Source of the DNA: Opitutaceae bacterium
GTDB lineage: Bacteria > Verrucomicrobiota > Verrucomicrobiia > Opitutales > Opitutaceae
DNA length: 64,000 bases
Assembly (NCBI GenBank): GCA_024233285.1
Contig: JACKPU010000001.1
Coordinates: 760,737-824,736 of the forward strand
Direction of reading: 5' to 3'
How positions within the stretch are numbered: the first letter of the stretch is position 1; every line of letters starts with the position of its first letter. Of this stretch, positions 17,237-24,640 are shown one piece after another. The translations under genes and the position numbers were made by a program. The notes beneath the pieces are model-generated. The model worked only from the letters and a program-made list of their open reading frames with translations, searched no databases and was not told the origin of the DNA.

Positions 17237-18460
17237 ATGACCACGTCGGGATTTGCCGGCACGGTGGAGCGTCACGCGCTGGGTTGGTTGGTCGCGGCCA
17301 ACCTCGTCGGCGTCTGGCTGGCGGCGGTGTTGTTGTGGCCGGCGCTGGCCGGCATCACCGGGCCGTGGGGCTATGGTCGCTGGATGCCGCTGCATCTGAA
17401 CTGGCAGCTTTACGGTTGGTGTTCGCTGCCGATCGTCGGCGCCTTGGTCGCATGGTTTGTGCGCGACGATCGGGTCGGTCGGTTGCATGTGCGCGTCGCG
17501 CTGGGGGCGTGGTCGCTCGCGTTGGGCTTGGGCGGCGTGTCGTGGCTCACGGGCGTCACCAGCGGCAAGCTGTTCCTCGACTGGCATGGCTGGGCGCGCC
17601 CGCTGCTGCCCTTGGCCATGTTGGTGCTGTGGTCGGTGCTCGCGTTGCAGTTTTGGGGCCGGCGGCACGAATTTTCGTCTGGCGGCAAATGGCTGCGCGG
17701 TGCCGCGCTGGCGCTGCTGTTGGTGGTGCCCAATCTGCTGTTTTGGGCGGCCGGGCGCGAAGTGTATCCGTCGGTCAATCCGCACAGTGGCGGCGCCACG
17801 GGGGCGAGCTTGTTGGGGTCGACCCTCGGGGTGATTGTAATCTTCGGCTTGCTGCCGGTGATGCTGCGGGTGCGATCGCGGGACGGCGGTGCGGCGGGGC
17901 GCTGGTTTTGGGCGGCGTTGGCGCTTTCGTTTGCGGTTTATGCGCGCGTGAATCACGGCGACGCATCGCATCGGGCGCCGGGTCAAATCGGGGCGCTCGG
18001 TGTGCTGCTCGCGTGGGTGCCTTTGCTCGCGGTCTATCTCGGACGCTTCGAATGGCACCCGGCCGCCCGCCCGTGGTTGCGCGCCGGCATGGCTTGGTGG
18101 GCGCTGCTCGTGGGCACGGGTTTCCTGACCTTTCTGCCGGGGCTTTCGGAGCGATTGAAATTCACCAACGCGTTGGTGTCGCACGCCCATCTGGCGATGG
18201 CGGGCTTGGTCACCTCGTTGAATCTGCTGATGCTGCGCCAACTGCGCGGCGGTGGCACGCGGCGCGGATTCTGGCTCTGGCAACTCGGCTGCGCCGTGCA
18301 GGTCGCCGTGCTGATGTATGCCGGATGGACGGAAGTGAGCAGCGAGGCGGATTGGTTTTTGCGCGCGGATTGGACCCAGGCGATCTATGGGGTGCGACTC
18401 GCGGCCGGGCTTGCCATGCTGGTTGCATCAATCACCTGGCTGAAGGAGACGTGGGCATGA
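17237..18460 (+). CDS. Divergent CcoN-like (heme-copper oxidase subunit I-like) membrane protein
   Basis: 407 residues with about 11-12 hydrophobic helices, shorter than typical CcoN (about 470). Three His-bearing helices match cbb3 oxidase subunit I: LHLNWQLYGW (H53, low-spin haem ligand position), VNPHSGGATGASLLG (H183, position of the TM6 Cu-ligand His), and TNALVSHAHLAMAG (H316 and H318, matching the CcoN TDWTIGHVHSG motif). Where CcoN has the His-His pair in TM7, this protein has Asn239-His240 (ARVNHGDASH). I therefore call it a heme-copper-oxidase-like subunit with an altered copper site. Oxygen reduction, NO reduction or a non-catalytic haem role cannot be told apart here. Confidence 0.65.
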   Translation: MTTSGFAGTVERHALGWLVAANLVGVWLAAVLLWPALAGITGPWGYGRWMPLHLNWQLYGWCSLPIVGALVAWFVRDDRVGRLHVRVALGAWSLALGLGGVSWLTGVTSGKLFLDWHGWARPLLPLAMLVLWSVLALQFWGRRHEFSSGGKWLRGAALALLLVVPNLLFWAAGREVYPSVNPHSGGATGASLLGSTLGVIVIFGLLPVMLRVRSRDGGAAGRWFWAALALSFAVYARVNHGDASHRAPGQIGALGVLLAWVPLLAVYLGRFEWHPAARPWLRAGMAWWALLVGTGFLTFLPGLSERLKFTNALVSHAHLAMAGLVTSLNLLMLRQLRGGGTRRGFWLWQLGCAVQVAVLMYAGWTEVSSEADWFLRADWTQAIYGVRLAAGLAMLVASITWLKETWA

Positions 18461-18852
18461 CCATCAATCGCATCGCGCGGCTCTACGCCATCGTGGCGGG
18501 GGCGTCGGACTTTTTCACCGGGGTGGGCTTGGTCTTCCTGCCGCAAGTCGTGCTGCCGCTCATGGGCGTGCCGGGCATCGAGGGCGATGCGCTGGTCTTC
18601 TTGCGTTGGGTCGGTGCGTTTGTCGGCGCGGTGGGCTTGAGCTATTGGTGGGCGTTGTTGCGTCCGAGCGTCGGCCTGCGCGCGGTCTTGGAGCTGACGA
18701 TTCTGTTTCGATTGGCGGCGGGTGTATTCAGCGCGGTCGCGATCTTGCGCGGCTGGCTGGGACCGGTGTGGTGGAGCGTGCCGGCGACGGATTTTATCTT
18801 TGCCGGGGTGCAGGTGTGGCTGTTGCGGGAAGGAGCCGGTCGTGATGACTAG
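18457..18852 (+). CDS. Small four-helix membrane protein of the oxidase-like operon
   Basis: 131 residues. The ATG at 18457 overlaps the previous stop (ATGA) and follows an AAGGAG-type ribosome binding site. It has about four membrane helices: residues 10-30, 48-68, 76-95 and 102-122. No catalytic or haem-binding motif was found, and I do not recognise a family. The coupling to the CcoN-like gene before it and the 8-base overlap with the cytochrome fusion after it suggest an accessory or assembly subunit of the same complex. That role is inferred from position only. Confidence 0.75.
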   Translation: MTINRIARLYAIVAGASDFFTGVGLVFLPQVVLPLMGVPGIEGDALVFLRWVGAFVGAVGLSYWWALLRPSVGLRAVLELTILFRLAAGVFSAVAILRGWLGPVWWSVPATDFIFAGVQVWLLREGAGRDD

Positions 18853-20659
18853 ACCGCATCCGCTGGCCGTGGCGCTGGTCGTGGCCGCGACTTACGTTTA
18901 TTTTCTGATTTTCGCCGAGTTCGCGTTTATCGAACTCGCGAGGGCGGAGGGATTGGCTGGAGCGGCCTTGCGCGGAGTGATGGGCATGCTCGCGGCGGGC
19001 GGGATCGCGGGCAGTGTGCTTGCGGCCTGGCGGTTTCGGGCCGCGTGGCTGGGCGGGGCGTTGCAAATCGGATTCGTGGTTTGCGGCCTCGGTGCGATGG
19101 CGGCGGCGGTCGTATCCGCGAGTGGCTTCAGATGGGTCGCCATCGTGGTCGGTCTCGGGTTGGGCTGGCTGACCGTCACGCTGGCCGCGGGCTTGCGCGG
19201 GGTGTTGGACGCGAAGCGACTGGGGTGGTGGATCGGCGTGGGCACGGGATTGGCTTACGCGATCTGCAACCTGCCGCCCGTGTTTGCGACCACCGCGCAG
19301 AATCAGGCGTGGCTGAGTGTGTTGGTCTGTGGGCTTGGCGTCATCTTGGCGCGTCGCTGGCAGATGGAAAAAAGCGAGCCGACTCAGGGAGTGAATTTCA
19401 AATGGCGCGCGGTCAGTGTCTGGGTGCTTTTGCTCCTGGTGCTCGTGTGGCTCGATTCGGCGGCGTTTTACGTGATCCAACATGCCGCCGATTTGCGCAC
19501 GCCGACGTGGGCTGGCGACGCGCGTTTGTGGGGCAACGCGGCGATGCATATGGGCGCGGCGCTGCTGGCGGGTTGGGTGATTGATCGGGGGTGGATGGCG
19601 CGGTTGCTGCCCGTTGCATTCGCGCTGTTGTGGCTGGCGTGCTGGCGGCTGAGTCACGGTTTACCGGGCGGATCGGTGTGGTTTTACACGGCGGCGGTAT
19701 CGTTGTATTCCACCGTGCTCGTGGCTTATCCGGCCGCGAGCGGACGGCCGTGGATCGCCGCGGCGGTCTACGCCATCGCGGGGTGGGTGGGTTCGGCGCT
19801 GGGCATCGGGATGGTGCAGGATTTGCACACGATCCCGGAGTGGTTTTTGATCGCGGCGGCCGTGGCATTTGGGATCGCGTGGCTGGGGCGAACCCGCACG
19901 GCGCGCTGGCTGGCCGTGTTCGCGGTGTTGAGTTTGGTGACAGCCACGGGTCGCGCGCAGGACAGTGCACTCGTGACGCGCGGTCGCGAAGTGTATGTCG
20001 CGGAGGGCTGTATTCACTGTCACTCGCAATACGTGCGGCCGGACACTGCGGATATTTCCCGTTGGGGCCCGCCGGCGCCCATGACGGAGACCCTCGCGGC
20101 TGAACCGCCGCTGCTGGGCAATCGTCGTCAGGGTCCCGATCTGGCCAATGTCGGTTTGCGCCGATCGGCCGAATGGAACCGGCTGCATTTGATTTCGCCG
20201 TCGGCCATCACGCCCGGATCCCGCATGCCGGCCTACGCGCATTTGTTTCGTGGCCGTGATTCGCGCGGCGAAGCGTTGGTGGCGTATTTGGCGACGCTGG
20301 GCGCGAATCGGGCGGAGCAGGCGAGAGTCCTGCAGGATCAGTGGCACCCGTCCGCGGCGGTGCCGCAACCGCACGAAGAACAGGCGCGATTGTTCGCGGC
20401 ACTCTGCGTGTCGTGCCACGGCCCCGCGGGGCGCGGCGACGGTCCGCTCGCCCGGCAACTCTCCGCGCCACCGCCGGATTTCACGCAGGGCTGGCGTCGG
20501 CTCTCGCCGGATGAAGCAGACTTCGAGTTGAAGTTGATGCGGTTGATCAAGTTTGGCCTGCCGGGCACGCCGATGGCCGGACATGAATACCTGCGGGACC
20601 GCGATGTGCTTTCGCTCGCCGCCTACGTGGAAACGCTGCATGCTCCCGGTCATCCATGA
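18845..20659 (+). CDS. Polytopic membrane protein fused to CcoO-like and CcoP-like cytochrome c domains
   Basis: 604 residues from the ATG at 18845. Residues 1-365 hold about 12 membrane helices with an MFS-like layout. A periplasmic haem c domain follows with C389-x-x-C392-H393 inside EGCIHCHSQYVRP, the diagnostic CcoO/FixO sequence. GPDLANVGLRRSAEWNRLHL and the Met ligand region SRMPAY (M461) also fit. A second haem c domain has C521VSCH525 and Met577 (TPMAGH), as in CcoP. So two normally separate cbb3 subunits are joined to a transporter-like membrane domain. It likely passes electrons to the CcoN-like partner. The membrane part could be a CcoA-like copper importer, but this is speculation. 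Confidence 0.75.
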   Translation: MTRPHPLAVALVVAATYVYFLIFAEFAFIELARAEGLAGAALRGVMGMLAAGGIAGSVLAAWRFRAAWLGGALQIGFVVCGLGAMAAAVVSASGFRWVAIVVGLGLGWLTVTLAAGLRGVLDAKRLGWWIGVGTGLAYAICNLPPVFATTAQNQAWLSVLVCGLGVILARRWQMEKSEPTQGVNFKWRAVSVWVLLLLVLVWLDSAAFYVIQHAADLRTPTWAGDARLWGNAAMHMGAALLAGWVIDRGWMARLLPVAFALLWLACWRLSHGLPGGSVWFYTAAVSLYSTVLVAYPAASGRPWIAAAVYAIAGWVGSALGIGMVQDLHTIPEWFLIAAAVAFGIAWLGRTRTARWLAVFAVLSLVTATGRAQDSALVTRGREVYVAEGCIHCHSQYVRPDTADISRWGPPAPMTETLAAEPPLLGNRRQGPDLANVGLRRSAEWNRLHLISPSAITPGSRMPAYAHLFRGRDSRGEALVAYLATLGANRAEQARVLQDQWHPSAAVPQPHEEQARLFAALCVSCHGPAGRGDGPLARQLSAPPPDFTQGWRRLSPDEADFELKLMRLIKFGLPGTPMAGHEYLRDRDVLSLAAYVETLHAPGHP

Positions 20660-21321
20660 AGGTCCTGATCGTCGAAGATGAGCGCAAGGTCGGCCAGTTC
20701 GTTGAACGCGCGCTGGCCGAGCAGAGTTACACCGTGCAACTCGTGCGCTCTTGTGCCGAGGCGCGCGACGCGCTGGCGGAATCGGCGTTCGATGCGGTGA
20801 TTCTCGATCTGGGATTGCCGGACGGCGATGGCCTTGAGTTGCTGCGGGAGTGGCGGGCGGCGGGCTTCAACGAACCGGTGTTGATCCTGAGCGCGCGCGA
20901 TGCGGTGGAAGATCGGATTCGCGGACTCAATCTCGGGGCGGATGACTATTTGCCGAAACCCTTCAGCGTGGACGAGGTGCTGGCGCGCGTGCGGTCGCTG
21001 CTGCGGCGGCACGCCGGCACGAAAGCCACCGTATTGCGGCATGCGGGCATCAAGCTCGACTTGCTCGCGCGCAATGCGTCGCTGGACGACCAGCCGGTCG
21101 AGCTGACCAGCCGGGAGTTTGCACTCTTGGAATTGTTCATGGCGAACCCCGGGCGCGTGCTCACGCGAACCCTGATTGCGGAGAAAGTGTGGGAGGCGCC
21201 CTACGACATGGAGACGAATCTCATCGACGTTTACGTGCGCCGGTTGCGGCAGAAATTCGAACGGCCCGAAGGCCCGGCGTTGATTCGCACGGTGCGCGGT
21301 TCGGGCTATCAACTCGCATGA
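20656..21321 (+). CDS. OmpR-family response regulator, CusR/CopR-like
   Basis: 221 residues; ATGA overlap with the cytochrome fusion. The receiver domain has the acidic pocket EDE at residues 7-9, the phospho-acceptor D51 (VILDLGLPDG) and K102 (DYLPKPF). A winged-helix DNA-binding domain covers about 125-221 with VELTSREFALLELF and TVRGSGYQLA. The sequence resembles the heavy-metal regulators CusR and CopR. It forms a pair with the histidine kinase that follows. Its place at the end of the oxidase-like operon suggests that it controls that operon, perhaps in answer to copper or respiratory state. Confidence 0.92.
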   Translation: MKVLIVEDERKVGQFVERALAEQSYTVQLVRSCAEARDALAESAFDAVILDLGLPDGDGLELLREWRAAGFNEPVLILSARDAVEDRIRGLNLGADDYLPKPFSVDEVLARVRSLLRRHAGTKATVLRHAGIKLDLLARNASLDDQPVELTSREFALLELFMANPGRVLTRTLIAEKVWEAPYDMETNLIDVYVRRLRQKFERPEGPALIRTVRGSGYQLA

Positions 21322-22679
21322 AATCGCTGACGGTCCGGCTCACTCTCGCATTCACCGTCATCGTCACGGTAACGACGGCGTTGCTGCTCGCGCTCGGCGG
21401 GTGGATGCTGTCGCGGCAGGTGATCGACGGCCAGCAGTTGCTGCACGAGGCGGAGTTCGAGGAAGTGCGCGGGCGGTTGGAACCCGATCCGTATGCGGTG
21501 ACGGTGGCGGAGATTCCGGCGCGTTTGCGCGAGCACGTTGAGATCGATGCCGCGCTGTTTCTGTTTCAAGTGCACGACGATGCCGGCAACATTGTGTTTC
21601 GCTCGCCCAACCTGGGCGACACCCTGCTGCCCGACACGGGGGAGGGAAAATCACACGGCATTTATCGGCTGGCCTCGCACGATCGGGTGCTCATCTCGGA
21701 GTTCACCCAGGGACCGTGGCACGTGCAGATTGCCAGCTTGTTGGAGCCGACCGAGCGCCTGCTGACCGATTACGTCAAGGTGAGCGTGTTGCTGCTCGGC
21801 GTGGTGCTCGTGGCCGGGGCGGGTCTGGGCTACGGGTTTGCGCGGCTGGCGCTGAACCCGGTGCGGGCCATGCGCGAAACCGCGGCGCGAATTCGCGCCG
21901 ACAACTTGAGCGAACGCATTCCGGTGCCGGCGACGCGGGACGAAATCTCCGCGCTGGCCGAGCTGCTCAACCGCATGTTCGATCGCTTGGAAGGATCCTT
22001 CAATCAGGTGCGCCGCTTCACTGCGGATGCCTCGCATGAATTGAAGACGCCACTCGCGCTCATCCGCCTGCATGCGGAGAAGCTGCGCGAGCGCGTGAAG
22101 ACGGACGAAGCCGCCGCGGCGGAGATTGGCGAATTGCTGGAGGAGATTGACCGCCTGCACCAGACCGTGGAAGTGCTGCTGTTTCTGGCGAAGGCCGATG
22201 CCGGCGTGCTCGCGCCGACCTTGCAAGCCGGCAACGTGCAATCACTCGTGAGCGACGTGGCCGAGGACGCGGGTGTGCTCGCGGAAGATCGCGGGGTGAA
22301 TTTCAGCTTGGAACGCAACGATGCGGGCCAGACCAAGTTCGAGCCGACGCTGCTGCGCCAGTTGCTGCTCAACCTCATCACCAACGCGCTGAATGTGTCC
22401 GCCCGTGGTGCGAAGCTGACGCTGTCCTCCCGCGTCGATCACGAGGGCTGGACCTTGGAGCTGCGGGACGAGGGACCGGGGCTGCCAGAAGATCAATTGC
22501 CGCGTATCTTCGAACGCTTCGTGCGCTACGAACACGCCGCCGGCGAGAAACGCGGCCACGGTCTCGGGCTCGCCATCTGTAGCAGTATCGTCGGCGTGCA
22601 CGGCGGCACGATCAGCGCCACCAACCGCACCGACCGCAGCGGGTTGGTTGTGACGGTGCGGCTGCCCGTCGTGACGTGA
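21318..22679 (+). CDS. Sensor histidine kinase, CusS-like
   Basis: 453 residues, ATGA overlap with the regulator. TM1 lies at about 8-30, a periplasmic sensor at 31-150 and TM2 at about 155-178; then a HAMP linker, the dimerisation/phosphoacceptor box FTADASHELKTPL with H240, and the HATPase domain with the N-box NLITNALN, DEGPGLPED and GHGLGLAI. The kinase is complete. The periplasmic domain has few His or Met residues, so direct metal sensing as in CusS is not obvious. It closes the nine-gene run starting at 13965. Confidence 0.92.
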   Translation: MKSLTVRLTLAFTVIVTVTTALLLALGGWMLSRQVIDGQQLLHEAEFEEVRGRLEPDPYAVTVAEIPARLREHVEIDAALFLFQVHDDAGNIVFRSPNLGDTLLPDTGEGKSHGIYRLASHDRVLISEFTQGPWHVQIASLLEPTERLLTDYVKVSVLLLGVVLVAGAGLGYGFARLALNPVRAMRETAARIRADNLSERIPVPATRDEISALAELLNRMFDRLEGSFNQVRRFTADASHELKTPLALIRLHAEKLRERVKTDEAAAAEIGELLEEIDRLHQTVEVLLFLAKADAGVLAPTLQAGNVQSLVSDVAEDAGVLAEDRGVNFSLERNDAGQTKFEPTLLRQLLLNLITNALNVSARGAKLTLSSRVDHEGWTLELRDEGPGLPEDQLPRIFERFVRYEHAAGEKRGHGLGLAICSSIVGVHGGTISATNRTDRSGLVVTVRLPVVT

Positions 22680-22755
22680 GGTTTGATTTCACGCAGAGGC
22701 GCGGAGAGTTATCGATGGACACAACAATGGCAGCAGGCCAGTTGGATGATGAAAC

Positions 22756-22917
22756 ATGAGTGAGTCCTACATTGAACTTTCGCCTCCGTTTACTACGGCT
22801 GACACAGAGGGTCCGGTTCGGTTGAGTTTTGATGGATCATGTTTAGTCGCAGAGTTTTCGAATTACAAAACATCCATTCAGCGCTTGGTGTTTTCAATGA
22901 TGTCCGATGCGCACTAA
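22756..22917 (+). CDS. Possible small protein (53 aa), unknown
   Basis: An ATG-to-TAA frame of 54 codons encodes a mostly polar peptide starting MSESYIELSPPFTTADTEG and ending FSMMSDAH. It overlaps the start of the next membrane-protein gene by 11 bases, the pattern of translational coupling. Base composition is lower in GC than the flanking operons. No family was recognised. It may be a real small gene recently acquired together with its neighbour, or a chance frame. Confidence 0.4.
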   Translation: MSESYIELSPPFTTADTEGPVRLSFDGSCLVAEFSNYKTSIQRLVFSMMSDAH

Positions 22918-23320
22918 CGATATGATCTCTATTTTATCGGGCAGTGTGCTGGTTGGGTTTGGTTTTTTTCTGCTCACACTGGCGGCGGCGTGTTTGGTGC
23001 GGCCTGAACTCGCAAAGCGTTTTCTTTCGTCGTTTGCCAGCTCGGCCGCCGCACATTACGGAGAGATGTGCGGCCGTTTGGTGGTGGGCGTGGCCATAAT
23101 CATTGGTTCTCCGGCAATGTGGCTGCCCAACGTATTACAAGCTTTTGGTTGGATCATTGTGGTTACAACGGTTGGGTTGTTATTGATTCCGTGGCGGTGG
23201 CATCACGCCTACAGTAAATGGGCGATTCCGCTGGTGCTCCATCGGCTGAGGCTGTTCGGGGTCGTATCCGGTTTGCTGGCTGTGTTTATCCTATATAACG
23301 TCTCACGGGCGTTTGTTTGA
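22907..23320 (+). CDS. Small membrane protein, unknown
   Basis: 137 residues with about four hydrophobic helices (about 7-29, 55-75, 79-95, 112-133). An alternative start, MISIL, lies five codons in (22922). Third-position GC is lower than in neighbouring genes, which hints at transfer. I do not recognise a family or any catalytic motif. It is preceded by a possible coupled 53-residue frame and followed by a convergent permease gene. Confidence 0.65.
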   Translation: MRTNDMISILSGSVLVGFGFFLLTLAAACLVRPELAKRFLSSFASSAAAHYGEMCGRLVVGVAIIIGSPAMWLPNVLQAFGWIIVVTTVGLLLIPWRWHHAYSKWAIPLVLHRLRLFGVVSGLLAVFILYNVSRAFV

Positions 23321-23398
23321 AGTGGATAAGGGAGCAGACACGGAGTCCCCCGCGTATTGCAGCACTGGTCGATTTAACGAGGCGCCGACCGCAGTGAT

Positions 23399-24544
23399 TC
23401 AATTCCGCCCGATCCGCCGGAACAGTATCCAGGCGATCAGCAGGAAAAGCAGGTTGGGCAGCCAGAAGAGCAGGTCGGGGCGGTATTCCGGCTGGCGGTC
23501 GAGCCAGTTGACCATGACGGTGAGGAAATAATACCCGAGCGAGAGCGCGACGGCGACGCCGAGGTTGGCGGAAGTTTCGCGGCGGGACACGCGGATGCCG
23601 AGGGGGATGCCGATGAGGGCGAAGGAGAGCATCGCGAGTGCGTTCTGCAGTTTTTCCTGCACGGTGAGTTTTACCTTCATCTGCGTGCGCGCGTGCTCGG
23701 CGGCCTGTTCGGGCGGCACTTCAAGGTTGGCGAGTCGCGTTTCCTCGGCCCGAAGTTGGCTGAAGGTCATCCACTTTAATTTCTGCCGGACGGTCGTGCG
23801 GGCAAAAATCGAATCGAGCGGCAGCCGCACTTCCTCGGTGTTGTCAAAAGTGCCGACGAGGGGCGGCTTGGAGAAATCCTCCGGTTGGGCCGGGCTGCGG
23901 GTTTCGACCTGCGCTTGCCGGAGCGTGATCAACAGCGCGTTGTCTTCGGCGTCGTAATCGATGCGTCCGCTGGCGGCGCGAATCACGTATTGCACGCGTT
24001 GCTGGGCATCGAGCTCCCAGACCCAGACTTCACTCAACACGTTGCCCTGTTTGTCGCCGACGTAGATCACGCGGTCGGAAAAATCGCGGATGAACGTGCG
24101 CGGCACGACGAAGCTGAGCGGATTGGAACGCACCGTCTCGGCCAGTTCGCGCTGATACTGGGTGCGGGCGCGCGGCATCGCCTCGAAATTCATGTAAAGG
24201 CCGAGCACGGTCCCGAGCACACCGAGCAGCACGACGGGGCGGGCGATGCGCCAAACGCCCAGGCCGGCGGCGCGCATGGCGGTGATTTCGCTGTCGGCGG
24301 ACAGACGCCCGAGCGTGAGCAGCACCCCGGTCAGCATGCCCATGGGCAGCGCATAGGAGGTGACGAAGGGAACCAGCAACAGCAACAGTTCGGCGAAAAC
24401 CGTGAGCGGCAGCTGGCCCGCGAGCACGTAGCCCAGCAAGTCGCGAATCGCGTTGCCGAGAATGAGCACGAACGCGAACAACCCCACGGCGGCCAGGCAC
24501 GAGCCCAGCACGCTGCGGAAGAGGTAACGGTCGAGGAGGTTCAC
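23399..24544 (-). CDS. LptF/LptG-family permease (YjgP/YjgQ)
   Basis: 381 residues from a GTG at 24544 that gives the standard N-terminus VNLLDRYLFRSVLGSCL; a TTG 39 bases upstream only adds an unconserved leader. The three N-terminal helices contain YALPMGMLTGVLLTLGRLSADSEITAMRAAG, the family hallmark. A periplasmic beta-jellyroll region at about 125-265 and three C-terminal helices complete it. LptF and LptG pull lipopolysaccharide from the inner membrane for export with the LptB ATPase. Only one subunit is here; whether it is F or G is not clear. It follows the RND pump gene on the same strand after a 96-base gap with a palindrome. Confidence 0.9.
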   Translation of the reverse strand: MNLLDRYLFRSVLGSCLAAVGLFAFVLILGNAIRDLLGYVLAGQLPLTVFAELLLLLVPFVTSYALPMGMLTGVLLTLGRLSADSEITAMRAAGLGVWRIARPVVLLGVLGTVLGLYMNFEAMPRARTQYQRELAETVRSNPLSFVVPRTFIRDFSDRVIYVGDKQGNVLSEVWVWELDAQQRVQYVIRAASGRIDYDAEDNALLITLRQAQVETRSPAQPEDFSKPPLVGTFDNTEEVRLPLDSIFARTTVRQKLKWMTFSQLRAEETRLANLEVPPEQAAEHARTQMKVKLTVQEKLQNALAMLSFALIGIPLGIRVSRRETSANLGVAVALSLGYYFLTVMVNWLDRQPEYRPDLLFWLPNLLFLLIAWILFRRIGRN

Positions 24545-24613
24545 GGCAGCGCGGTTTCTCGCAGAACCCCGCGGCCCGCACAAGGCGCGAGTGCAGGGCG
24601 ATGCAGACGGCAG

Positions 24614-24633
24614 GCGGGATGCGGCGATCCCGC
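24614..24633. repeat. Degenerate GCGGGAT/GATCCCGC palindrome
   Basis: The hairpin GCGGGAT-GCGGC-GATCCCGC resembles the left half-unit of the palindromic repeats at 10783 and 37529. It lies in the gap between the RND pump stop and the LptF/LptG start, where it could also weaken read-through. Confidence 0.6.
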
Positions 24634-24640
24634 TCGGCCT

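Noticed and set aside
22689..22708. ACGCAGAGGCGCGGAG motif after the histidine kinase gene
   Set aside because: It resembles short repeats seen in several phyla, but only one degenerate copy is present here.
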